A stretch of DNA of 64,000 bases from Flavobacteriia bacterium (GTDB taxonomy: Bacteria; Bacteroidota; Bacteroidia; Flavobacteriales; Flavobacteriaceae), in contig RDYL01000005.1 of the NCBI GenBank assembly GCA_004293165.1, positions 1 to 64,000 on the forward strand, in the 5' to 3' direction. The translations under genes were made by a program, and so were the position numbers. Below the pieces are notes generated by a model that saw only the letters and a list, made by a program, of their open reading frames with translations, did no database searches and was not told the DNA's origin. This document shows positions 42,862 through 52,291 of the stretch, in pieces. The number at the start of each line of letters is the position of its first letter. Positions within the stretch are counted from its first letter, which is position 1.

Positions 42862-44124
42862 ATGGAATCAGTACAAGCTATAAAACAACGATTTGAAATT
42901 ATTGGGAACGACCCAAAACTCAATCGTGCCGTGGAGAAAGCCATTCAGGTAGCTCCAACGGATATTTCGGTATTGGTAACAGGTGAAAGTGGTGTAGGAA
43001 AAGAAAGTATTCCAAAAATCATTCACGCGCTTTCACATAGAAAACACGGAAAATATATTGCTGTAAACTGTGGTGCTATCCCTGAAGGAACAATTGACAG
43101 TGAACTTTTTGGTCACGAAAAAGGTTCTTTTACAGGCGCAACCAACACGCGTGAAGGTTATTTTGAAGTAGCCGATGGTGGAACTATTTTTTTGGACGAA
43201 GTTGGCGAATTACCTTTAACCACGCAAGTACGTTTATTACGTGTTTTAGAAAATGGTGAATTCATTAAAGTGGGTTCATCACAAGTGCAAAAAACAAATG
43301 TTCGTATTGTAGCGGCTACGAATGTGAATATGTTTGATGCCATTGAAAAAGGAAAATTTCGTGAAGATTTATTTTATCGTTTGAGCACGGTTGACATTAT
43401 GTTACCACCGCTTCGTGAACGTAAAGACGACATTCATTTATTGTTTCGGAAATTCGCATCAGATTTTGCTCACAAATACAAGATGCCTGCCATAAAATTA
43501 GATGACGATGCTATTCAATTATTGATAAAATATAGATGGAGCGGAAATATTCGTCAATTGCGAAATGTGGCTGAACAAATTTCGGTTTTAGAAACCAAAC
43601 GTGAAATTTCATTGCAAACGCTTCACTACTATTTACCTCAGGAAAATGCAAATTTACCTTCGGTGATAGGAACAAAAAAATCGGAAAGTGACTTTAGCAA
43701 CGAAAGAGAAATTTTGTACAAAGTTCTTTTTGACATGAAAAGCGATTTGAACGATTTGAAAAAGCTTACGATGGAATTGATGCAAAACGGAAGTTCAAAA
43801 GTACAAGAAGCAAATAAAGGATTAATTCAGAAAATTTACGGAAAACCGGAAGAAAATACTATTTTTGAAGAAGAACCAAGAGTTGAAATGTTTTCAAAAC
43901 AAAACAATTTAGTTCCAGAAGTTTTTGAAGAGGAAGATGATGATCAAAATTATTTATTTGCAGAAACTGTTGATGAGGAAGAAACCTTGAGTTTAGAAGC
44001 GAAAGAAATTGAATTAATCAAAAAATCGTTAGAACGCAATAAAGGAAAACGAAAAGCGGCGGCTGATGAATTGGGAATTTCAGAACGAACTCTGTACAGA
44101 AAAATTAAACAATACGATTTATAA
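42862..44124 (+). CDS. Sigma-54-dependent transcriptional activator without receiver domain
   Basis: A 420-aa AAA+ activator. Walker A GESGVGKE (41-48), the sigma-54-contacting loop GSFTGA (88-93), Walker B FLDEVG (110-115), and the arginine finger region FREDLFYRLS are intact. A Fis-type helix-turn-helix closes the protein (RKAAADELGISERTLYRKI). There is no N-terminal receiver or sensor domain; an acidic insert lies at about 330-375. The ATG at 42862 is chosen over a TTG at 42841. Its stop overlaps the lptE start by one base (TAATG). Target promoters are unknown. Confidence 0.92.
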   Translation: MESVQAIKQRFEIIGNDPKLNRAVEKAIQVAPTDISVLVTGESGVGKESIPKIIHALSHRKHGKYIAVNCGAIPEGTIDSELFGHEKGSFTGATNTREGYFEVADGGTIFLDEVGELPLTTQVRLLRVLENGEFIKVGSSQVQKTNVRIVAATNVNMFDAIEKGKFREDLFYRLSTVDIMLPPLRERKDDIHLLFRKFASDFAHKYKMPAIKLDDDAIQLLIKYRWSGNIRQLRNVAEQISVLETKREISLQTLHYYLPQENANLPSVIGTKKSESDFSNEREILYKVLFDMKSDLNDLKKLTMELMQNGSSKVQEANKGLIQKIYGKPEENTIFEEEPRVEMFSKQNNLVPEVFEEEDDDQNYLFAETVDEEETLSLEAKEIELIKKSLERNKGKRKAAADELGISERTLYRKIKQYDL

Positions 44125-44627
44125 TGAGATATTTAATAATTGCTTTTAGTATTACTATATCACTTCTAGTTAACAGTTGTGGAGTTTATAATTTTACTGG
44201 AGCAAAACCTGTTGATGCAAAAACATTTCAAGTGAATTATTTTCAAAATAATGCGCCTTTGGTGGAACCAGGAATTGAAAGAACTTTTACTTTAGAACTG
44301 CAAGACATTATACAAAGTCAAACCAATTTAAATTTAGTATCACAAGGTGGTGAATTACTCTATGAGGGTGAAATTGTAGACTACAGAGTTACTCCAATGA
44401 CCGCAACAGCCGATCAAAGAGCTGCACAAAATAGATTGACAATAACAATAATGGTTAGATTTAGCAACCGAAACAAAGAAGAAGATAATTTTGAAAAACG
44501 ATTTTCATTCTTTTATGATTTTGATGCCAATCAGCAATTAGTCGGTTCTCAATTAACAACCGCTTTAGATGTGATTTTTGAACGAATAACACAAGATGTT
44601 TTCAACGAATCGTTAGCAAAATGGTAA
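44124..44627 (+). CDS. lptE: LPS-assembly lipoprotein LptE family
   Basis: A 167-aa lipoprotein (signal to VNSC, C19) with the LptE-like pattern: an early VNYFQNNAPLVEPG segment, a TLELQDIIQSQTNL helix, then GELLYEGEIVDYRVTPMT strands and a C-terminal helix (DVIFERITQDVFNESL). In the outer membrane it would plug LptD for lipopolysaccharide insertion. It is translationally coupled to the sigma-54 activator. Confidence 0.85.
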   Translation: MRYLIIAFSITISLLVNSCGVYNFTGAKPVDAKTFQVNYFQNNAPLVEPGIERTFTLELQDIIQSQTNLNLVSQGGELLYEGEIVDYRVTPMTATADQRAAQNRLTITIMVRFSNRNKEEDNFEKRFSFFYDFDANQQLVGSQLTTALDVIFERITQDVFNESLAKW

Positions 44628-44641
44628 TTAATTTATAAATT

Positions 44642-45448
44642 TTGAACATATCCGATTTAACATATCTTTTAAACAAGCCCGAAACTATAAACGAAAAGCA
44701 AACTATTGCTTTAGAGAATGTAGTTTTGCAGTTTCCTTATTTTCAGGCGGCTCGTGCATTACATTTAAAAGGTTTGTTTAATCAAGATAGTTTTAGATAC
44801 AATTATGAATTAAAAAAAACCGCTGCTTATACTACCGATAGAACCATTTTATTTGAATTTATAACTTCTGATAATTTCACAGCAATCCAACAAGAAAAAA
44901 TTGATGCAATACAAAAATCATTATTAAATATTGAAGTGCATCATGTAGAAGAGGTAATTGAATTGCCTCAAATAGAAACCATTTCTATTAAAGAAGAAAA
45001 AGTTGAACAAGATGAAATTATAAAAACTTCGGGAGAAAAATTAGACCTTGGGAAACCCCTACCTTTTACTCCAACCGAAAAACATTCGTTTCAAGAATGG
45101 TTACAATTGACGAAATTCAGTCCAATTGAACGCGAGATTGAAGATAAAATCATTGAAAATAACCCAGAAAAACAAAAAAAAATAGATATAATAGATAAAT
45201 TTATTGAAGCCAATCCAAAAATTGCTCCAGTAAAAGAAACGACCAAACCGCCTGCAAATATTAGTAAAAGTACAGAAGAACCAACACACTTAATGACAGA
45301 AACATTAGCAAAAGTATATTTAGAACAAAAAAAATATTCAAAAGCAATACAAGCTTTTGAAATATTAATTTTGAAATATCCAGAAAAAAGTAGTTTCTTT
45401 GCAGACCGAATAAATGAAATCAAAAATTTACAACAAAATAATAATTAA
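44642..45448 (+). CDS. Tetratricopeptide-like protein of unknown function
   Basis: A 268-aa cytoplasmic protein. The N-terminal region (1-95) is helical, with LQFPYFQAARALHLKGLF, and a C-terminal TPR-like pair is at about 215-262 (ETLAKVYLEQKKYSKAIQAFEILILKYPEKS). The middle is charged and low in complexity. It starts at a TTG (44642), as no in-frame ATG precedes it. It is encoded 14 bases after lptE and 2 bases before secG, an arrangement that suggests one operon of envelope functions. Confidence 0.7.
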   Translation: MNISDLTYLLNKPETINEKQTIALENVVLQFPYFQAARALHLKGLFNQDSFRYNYELKKTAAYTTDRTILFEFITSDNFTAIQQEKIDAIQKSLLNIEVHHVEEVIELPQIETISIKEEKVEQDEIIKTSGEKLDLGKPLPFTPTEKHSFQEWLQLTKFSPIEREIEDKIIENNPEKQKKIDIIDKFIEANPKIAPVKETTKPPANISKSTEEPTHLMTETLAKVYLEQKKYSKAIQAFEILILKYPEKSSFFADRINEIKNLQQNNN

Positions 45449-45450
45449 TT

Positions 45451-45813
45451 ATGGGATTCACAGGTTTTTTAATTGCGATAACAATTGTTTGTTTTTTATT
45501 AATCTTAGCTATTATGGTTCAAAACCCTAAAGGTGGAGGTTTATCTTCTTCATTTGGTGGTTCTCAACAATTAGGTGGAGTTCAAAAAACAACTGACTTT
45601 TTAGATAAAAGTACTTGGACGTTAGGAGGGATTTTAATTGCTTTGATTTTACTTTCAAGTTTAAGCTTTAACGGAGCTACAACTGGTTCGAAAGTTTTAG
45701 GAGAAGATGAAACATCAGTTCCAACAACAACTATTCCTACAACACCAGAAGCTACTAAACAAGCTGCTCCTGCTGCAACAACAGCACCAAAAGCAACTGA
45801 TTCTACAAAATAA
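45451..45813 (+). CDS. secG: Preprotein translocase subunit SecG
   Basis: A 120-aa membrane protein with two transmembrane helices (about 4-22 and 53-70). The conserved SecG linker MVQNPKGGGLSSSFGG lies between them. The C-terminal 35 residues are an Ala/Thr/Pro-rich tail of variable type. It joins SecYE in the general secretion channel. It is the last gene of the cluster from the sigma-54 activator onward and is followed by a strong terminator. Confidence 0.93.
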   Translation: MGFTGFLIAITIVCFLLILAIMVQNPKGGGLSSSFGGSQQLGGVQKTTDFLDKSTWTLGGILIALILLSSLSFNGATTGSKVLGEDETSVPTTTIPTTPEATKQAAPAATTAPKATDSTK

Positions 45814-45833
45814 GAATTGACAAATTATATAAA

Positions 45834-45864
45834 ATGCCAGCACTGACATGCTGGCATTTTTTTT
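45834..45864 (+). terminator. Terminator of secG
   Basis: ATGCCAGCA pairs with TGCTGGCAT around CTGACA, followed by eight T. Confidence 0.9.
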
Positions 45865-45951
45865 ACCGAAAAATTGGCAGAAATTAGCTTTGGCACAATT
45901 TCTGAATAACAACAAGCAACAAATTAATTTTAATAAACAAAATATACAACT

Positions 45952-46227
45952 ATGTCATTAAACATTAAACCTATTTCAGATCGTGTAGTAATCGCTCCTT
46001 TGGCTGCAGAAACTACAACTGCTTCAGGAATTATTATTCCAGACACTGCAAAAGAAAAACCACAAAAAGGTACAGTAGTAGCCGTGGGAAATGGTAAAAA
46101 AGACTACACCATGACTGTAAAAGTTGGCGATACAGTATTATATGGTAAATATTCAGGAACTGAATTCAAATATGAAGGTAAAGATTACCTAATTATGAGA
46201 GAAGACGAAATTTACGCAATTTTATAA
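45952..46227 (+). CDS. groS: Co-chaperonin GroES
   Basis: A 91-aa co-chaperonin that caps GroEL. It has [16 protein letters not shown] at the start, a mobile loop at about 18-32 ([20 protein letters not shown]), and [15 protein letters not shown] near the end. Its start is the first ATG after a 90-base leader. No CIRCE element was seen in that leader. Confidence 0.97.
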   Translation: MSLNIKPISDRVVIAPLAAETTTASGIIIPDTAKEKPQKGTVVAVGNGKKDYTMTVKVGDTVLYGKYSGTEFKYEGKDYLIMREDEIYAIL

Positions 46228-46289
46228 AGTATTAAGATTGAAGTATTAAGACTAAATAAACAATAAAAAAATTATCAACCGAATCTAGA

Positions 46290-47951
<1,662 letters not shown>

Positions 47952-47990
47952 TTCGAAGTGCCAAGTACGAAGTGAAAATTACAAAATATA

Positions 47991-48026
47991 AAAACCCCGA
48001 TTTTGAAAATTTCAAATCGGGGTTTT
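47991..48026. terminator. Bidirectional terminator
   Basis: AAAACCCCGATTT pairs with AAATCGGGGTTTT across a TGAAAATTTC-type centre. It separates groL from the convergent DUF2490 gene. Confidence 0.85.
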
Positions 48027-48030
48027 GTAT

Positions 48031-48795
48031 TTATTTTCTCCAATCAAAATTGGTTACATAAGTTAATCTTACTGTGGGATTACTTTCTTGAAATGTATTG
48101 GTGTAATTCCAAATATTTTGATGAATATAACTCAATTGCATCTGATGGTTTTTATCAAAATTATAACCAACTCCACCTATCAATCGATTCTGATTTAAAA
48201 AGGTTTTTCCTGCGTTGGAGCCTATATTCATAAAAACCTCATCACCAAACAAAGCAAATAGCTTCGTTACCTCTTCTTTTTTAATCAAAGGATAATTAAA
48301 TAATAACATATATCGTAATCGGTTTCGGTAATCGTAATGATCAATTTCTAAATCGCCATTCGATTGTGGTTTAGCAACCCCTACATATCGAAATTCATCC
48401 CGTAATCGGTGTGTGATTTTTAAATCACCATTTACATGTACAAAAGTTCCTTGCAACCAAAAATGATTTTCGGGAATACTAATTTTATTCATTGCGGGAT
48501 TTCCATAGGAATAAGTATTGTAATGACTAAATCCAACACTTCCCATAAACTTTTTAGTAAACTGATAATCTACCGAAGGACGAATAAAACATTGTTGTTT
48601 TTCAGAAAATCCGTTGGCGTAGCGCATTGTTGCTTCAAATGAAAAAGAAAACTTTTCAGTAATCATATTCTTTCCAAAATAGTGCAACCAAATATTGTTA
48701 TTACTTTCTTTTACTTGTGCGAAAGTAGTATTCAAAGTAAGAAAACTCACTATTCCAATACAGAACAGCAAGCTCCTTTTTACATTTTTACCCAT
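48031..48795 (-). CDS. DUF2490 outer-membrane beta-barrel protein
   Basis: A 254-aa protein with a signal peptide (about 1-26, ending TFAQV) and alternating amphipathic strands ending in an aromatic residue pattern. The WLHYFGKNMITEKFSF start and RLRDEFRYVG, YRNRLRYMLLFNYPL blocks are characteristic of DUF2490, a family predicted to form a small outer-membrane barrel. It directly abuts the SulP gene with no gap and is the last gene of the dab cluster. It may form an outer-membrane porin for that system, but this is inference. Confidence 0.8.
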   Translation of the reverse strand: MGKNVKRSLLFCIGIVSFLTLNTTFAQVKESNNNIWLHYFGKNMITEKFSFSFEATMRYANGFSEKQQCFIRPSVDYQFTKKFMGSVGFSHYNTYSYGNPAMNKISIPENHFWLQGTFVHVNGDLKITHRLRDEFRYVGVAKPQSNGDLEIDHYDYRNRLRYMLLFNYPLIKKEEVTKLFALFGDEVFMNIGSNAGKTFLNQNRLIGGVGYNFDKNHQMQLSYIHQNIWNYTNTFQESNPTVRLTYVTNFDWRK

Positions 48796-50406
48796 TTATT
48801 CTACTATTAGATTTTTTCTAGATGCCTTTGGGTGCGGAGATAAGGGTTTATGATTTTCTAAACCAATGATAGTCACAGTTCCACCATCTTCATGTGCTTC
48901 ATAATCATGTTTGAAATGCTCTAAATTTTCCATCACAGAATGATCTACTAATTTTGTTTTTTTCAAACAAATACTCACTTGATAGCCTGGTGGAATTTCC
49001 TCTAATTTTCTTTTAATTCCCAAATAATTAGAGAAAATAGCGGCTTTACTTATTTCCACTTTGTATTCATTATTTACAAAGGACACTACTGTAGGTGCTT
49101 TGAAGAAAGATGAAACAGGTGTTCCATTTACCACATGAATAATCATTTTTACCAACATTCCTGCTGCAATTCCAAGTAATAAATCTTCAAATAAAGTTAC
49201 CAAAACTGTTATCGTAAAAATGAACAATTGTTCTTTTCCAATGTGTAACATATGAATAAATTCTTTTGGATGCGCTAATTTTATCCCCACACTAATTAAC
49301 ATGGCTGCTAATGCTGCGTTAGGAATCATTTCTAGTAACGGAGCAGCTAATAAAACGAAAAGTAAAATAAAAAATCCATGGAAGAAATTTGCCCAACGTG
49401 TTTTAGCACCATTATTAACATTAGAAGAACTACGAGCTACTTCAGAAATCATTGGCAAGCCTCCTAAAAAAGCAGCAATTGTATTTCCAATACCAACAGC
49501 AATTAAATCTTTGTTTGGATCTGATTTTCTTTTAAATGGATCTAATAAATCGATAGCTTTTACCGTTAACAAAGATTCTAACGTTCCCACCAAAGCAAAC
49601 ATAATCACATATTTAATAAATAATCCTGTTTGACTAATTCCTGAAAAATCAACGTTCCAATTGATATTATCTACCAAATTTCCGATTTTCACCAACGCAT
49701 AAGGTGGTTCTGTGTGTGCAAAATCCATAAATAATTCGCACGGAATAGCAAATAACAATACTACCAAAGGAGCAGGAACCATCTTAATCGTTTTATTTTT
49801 GATATACGGCCAACCCATCATAATTACCAAACTCACTAACCCAATAATTGAAGCTTTTGGATCTAAATTAATGATGAATTTTGGGATATTTAACAACAAT
49901 TCTATCGGTCCCATTCCTTTTGCTAAAACAGGATTATCATTTAATAAAACTGGAATTTGTTTAGCAATAATAATAATTCCAATAGCTGCTAACATTCCGT
50001 GAATAGTAGAAAGCGGGAAGAAATCGGCTAATTTTCCTAATTTTAAAACCCCGAAAAGAATTTGGATAATTCCAGCCACAACCATTGCTCCTAAGGCTAA
50101 TTTCCAACCTAAATCGTTGTTTCCTTGACCAAATTCAGCAACAGCACCAGCAACAATAACGATTAAACCGGCAGCTGGCCCTTTAATTGTTAGGCGAGAA
50201 CCCATAAAAAACGAAACAAACAAACCTCCTATGATCGCAGAAATTAATCCCATAATTGGAGGGAAATCTGAAGCTTTTGCAATTCCTAAACTTAAAGGTA
50301 AGGCTAATAAAAACACAATAAAACCAGAAATTGCATCCGTTTTAAAATTCTCTTTTAAACCTGCCAAACCATCAGCAGGTATATATTTTTTTATTTTTGA
50401 AGTCAT
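48796..50406 (-). CDS. SulP family anion transporter (possible bicarbonate transporter)
   Basis: A 536-aa protein with about 10-12 transmembrane segments and the SulP signature near the N-terminus (ISGFIVFLLALPLSLGIAKASDFPP). A C-terminal STAS domain at about 440-520 ends at the YEAHEDGG region. SulP proteins move sulfate, bicarbonate and other anions; next to dabA and dabB, bicarbonate is the likely substrate here. It is 12 bases below dabB and directly abuts the DUF2490 gene. Confidence 0.88.
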   Translation of the reverse strand: MTSKIKKYIPADGLAGLKENFKTDAISGFIVFLLALPLSLGIAKASDFPPIMGLISAIIGGLFVSFFMGSRLTIKGPAAGLIVIVAGAVAEFGQGNNDLGWKLALGAMVVAGIIQILFGVLKLGKLADFFPLSTIHGMLAAIGIIIIAKQIPVLLNDNPVLAKGMGPIELLLNIPKFIINLDPKASIIGLVSLVIMMGWPYIKNKTIKMVPAPLVVLLFAIPCELFMDFAHTEPPYALVKIGNLVDNINWNVDFSGISQTGLFIKYVIMFALVGTLESLLTVKAIDLLDPFKRKSDPNKDLIAVGIGNTIAAFLGGLPMISEVARSSSNVNNGAKTRWANFFHGFFILLFVLLAAPLLEMIPNAALAAMLISVGIKLAHPKEFIHMLHIGKEQLFIFTITVLVTLFEDLLLGIAAGMLVKMIIHVVNGTPVSSFFKAPTVVSFVNNEYKVEISKAAIFSNYLGIKRKLEEIPPGYQVSICLKKTKLVDHSVMENLEHFKHDYEAHEDGGTVTIIGLENHKPLSPHPKASRKNLIVE

Positions 50407-50418
50407 TGTTAACTAATT

Positions 50419-52287
50419 TTATGATGATTTGTAAGGTAACTCATGATACGTTTTCACATGAGGCCCAAGAAATAAACGAGCATAAATTCGGATTCCAGCA
50501 ATACCTGAAACCACAAAACTTGATGCTACAAAAAAGGCAAGTACAATTTGATTACTATCAATGTGACTAAAAATTAAATCCTCACCAATAAAGGTTGAAG
50601 TAATTGGAAATCCAGTAATTCCAAGAGTTGCCAACAGGAAAAAGAAAGCATATTTTGGATGTTCGTAAACATGTCCTAAATATTGACTAATTAGAATGCG
50701 CATTTCTATTTTTTTCAACTGAAGTAAAGCAATATAACCCATGCTTCCAGCTAAAATAATTCCAGCTAAATAAAAGGCAATTTCACTTACTCCAACTTTG
50801 TCGTTGAACACAATAGCCAAAGCAATCCAAAAATGATTCAACACAATTAATATCCATGCTAAAAACGGACTTTTTCGTTCTGAAAAGGATTTAAAAACAA
50901 ATACCAATCCAATAAACGCAAAAACTTCTGGTAAAACCGAAATAAGTTGTTGTGGCAAATCTACTTTGAATTTATAAGCTAAAAAGCCCAATACAAAAAG
51001 CGGAATAAAAAAGTAATACACTCTTTTTATATCTAAGAAATCTAATGATTTTCCGATTGTTTTTAAGGGTTTCCAAAGTACTAAATTCAAGAAACCTTCC
51101 AAATTAAATTCCTTTAAAGCAAGAATATACAAAGTGTTTTCAATTCGTTTTGGAAAAAAGAAATTAGCTTTTTTACTTTTTGGTTGAAAATTGTAAAATT
51201 GGTCTCTAATCAAATAACTCACCACTGATGGCGAAACTAACAATTGATACGTTCTTAAAAAGGCATTTCCTGCAAAGTGAATTAGTGCCAAAGTTTCAAA
51301 TCCTAATGCTATTTCGATGAAAATAATTCCTATTTGAGATATAGAACTATAAGCTACCTGACTTTTTACAGAAGATTGCACTCTCGCCATCAATGAAGCC
51401 GCAATACTAGTTGTAAATCCCATTAAACCAATAGCTATTCGCATAGTGGTTTGATGTTCCCAAAATGGATAGGTTCGTAACATCAGGAAAACCCCTAAAT
51501 GCACAGATAATGAACCGTAAAAAATTGCACTTGAAGGTGTTGGTCCTTCCATTGCTCTTGGCAACCACGATGAAAACGGAATTTGAGCCGATTTTGCCGC
51601 AGCAGCACAAGCCAAACAAAGTGCTATAAAAACACCAATAAATGAATGACTTTGCAAATGTTCATTAACCAATTCATAATTATTCAACTTCATGAACGTA
51701 ATATTTTCATGGAATAAATGATGGCTAGCCCACATGGTTAAAAGTAATCCAACATCGCCGATTCTATAAATTGAAAACACTTTAAATGCGTTTTTAACTG
51801 GCAAATAACGTTCTCTGTAAAAAGCGATTAATAAAAATGATGAAATTCCGATGATTTCCCAACCAATAAATAAGGTTTCGAAATTACCCGCTAAAATGGC
51901 CAAATTATAACCAAAAAAGAAAAACAAAACAGTATTAAAAAAACGTTTGTATCCTTTTTCTCGGTGTAAATAATAGCGACTATAAGTTGCTGTCATTGAG
52001 GTCAATAAAGCACCCACAAACAAGTAAACAGCGCCAATTTTATCAAAATAAAAATCTATAAAAAACTCATAATGCTCTGTCTTCAAAAGTGTAATTTCTT
52101 TTAAATTCAAATCTTCTGAACCATTAAAAATCCAAAAACAGATAAAAACTACCAATCCTAAAAATTGAATAAAAACCGTTCCGAAAGCAATTCCCGAAAT
52201 TAGTTTTTCGTTTTTTTCTGGTAAAAAGATACTTAGTATAAACCCTAAAAAAGGTATTATTATAAAATATTGAAGTATATGTTCCAT
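50419..52287 (-). CDS. dabB: DabB, proton-conducting membrane subunit of the inorganic-carbon uptake complex
   Basis: A 622-aa polytopic protein of the NADH-quinone oxidoreductase subunit 5/antiporter family with about 13 transmembrane segments. The central conserved part is IGWEIIGISSFLLIAFYRERYL (about 145-165) and AAAKSAQIPFSSWLPRAMEGPTPSSA (about 228-253). Without NADH-dehydrogenase genes around it, and immediately following dabA (4 bases apart), it fits DabB, which couples the DabA carbonic-anhydrase-like subunit to the proton gradient. Confidence 0.9.
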   Translation of the reverse strand: MEHILQYFIIIPFLGFILSIFLPEKNEKLISGIAFGTVFIQFLGLVVFICFWIFNGSEDLNLKEITLLKTEHYEFFIDFYFDKIGAVYLFVGALLTSMTATYSRYYLHREKGYKRFFNTVLFFFFGYNLAILAGNFETLFIGWEIIGISSFLLIAFYRERYLPVKNAFKVFSIYRIGDVGLLLTMWASHHLFHENITFMKLNNYELVNEHLQSHSFIGVFIALCLACAAAAKSAQIPFSSWLPRAMEGPTPSSAIFYGSLSVHLGVFLMLRTYPFWEHQTTMRIAIGLMGFTTSIAASLMARVQSSVKSQVAYSSISQIGIIFIEIALGFETLALIHFAGNAFLRTYQLLVSPSVVSYLIRDQFYNFQPKSKKANFFFPKRIENTLYILALKEFNLEGFLNLVLWKPLKTIGKSLDFLDIKRVYYFFIPLFVLGFLAYKFKVDLPQQLISVLPEVFAFIGLVFVFKSFSERKSPFLAWILIVLNHFWIALAIVFNDKVGVSEIAFYLAGIILAGSMGYIALLQLKKIEMRILISQYLGHVYEHPKYAFFFLLATLGITGFPITSTFIGEDLIFSHIDSNQIVLAFFVASSFVVSGIAGIRIYARLFLGPHVKTYHELPYKSS

Positions 52288-52291
52288 GATA

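Noticed and set aside
41333..45813. Treating miaB and the sigma-54 activator to secG genes as one dedicated regulatory system
   Set aside because: The spacing and an inverted-repeat region after miaB suggest separate units, and the genes are ordinary housekeeping and envelope functions.
45865..45951. Possible CIRCE operator or sigma-54 promoter before groS
   Set aside because: No TTAGCACTC-N9-GAGTGCTAA was present. A TGGCAC at 45891-45896 resembles a -24 box, but the -12 part (CTGA) is a poor match to TTGC.
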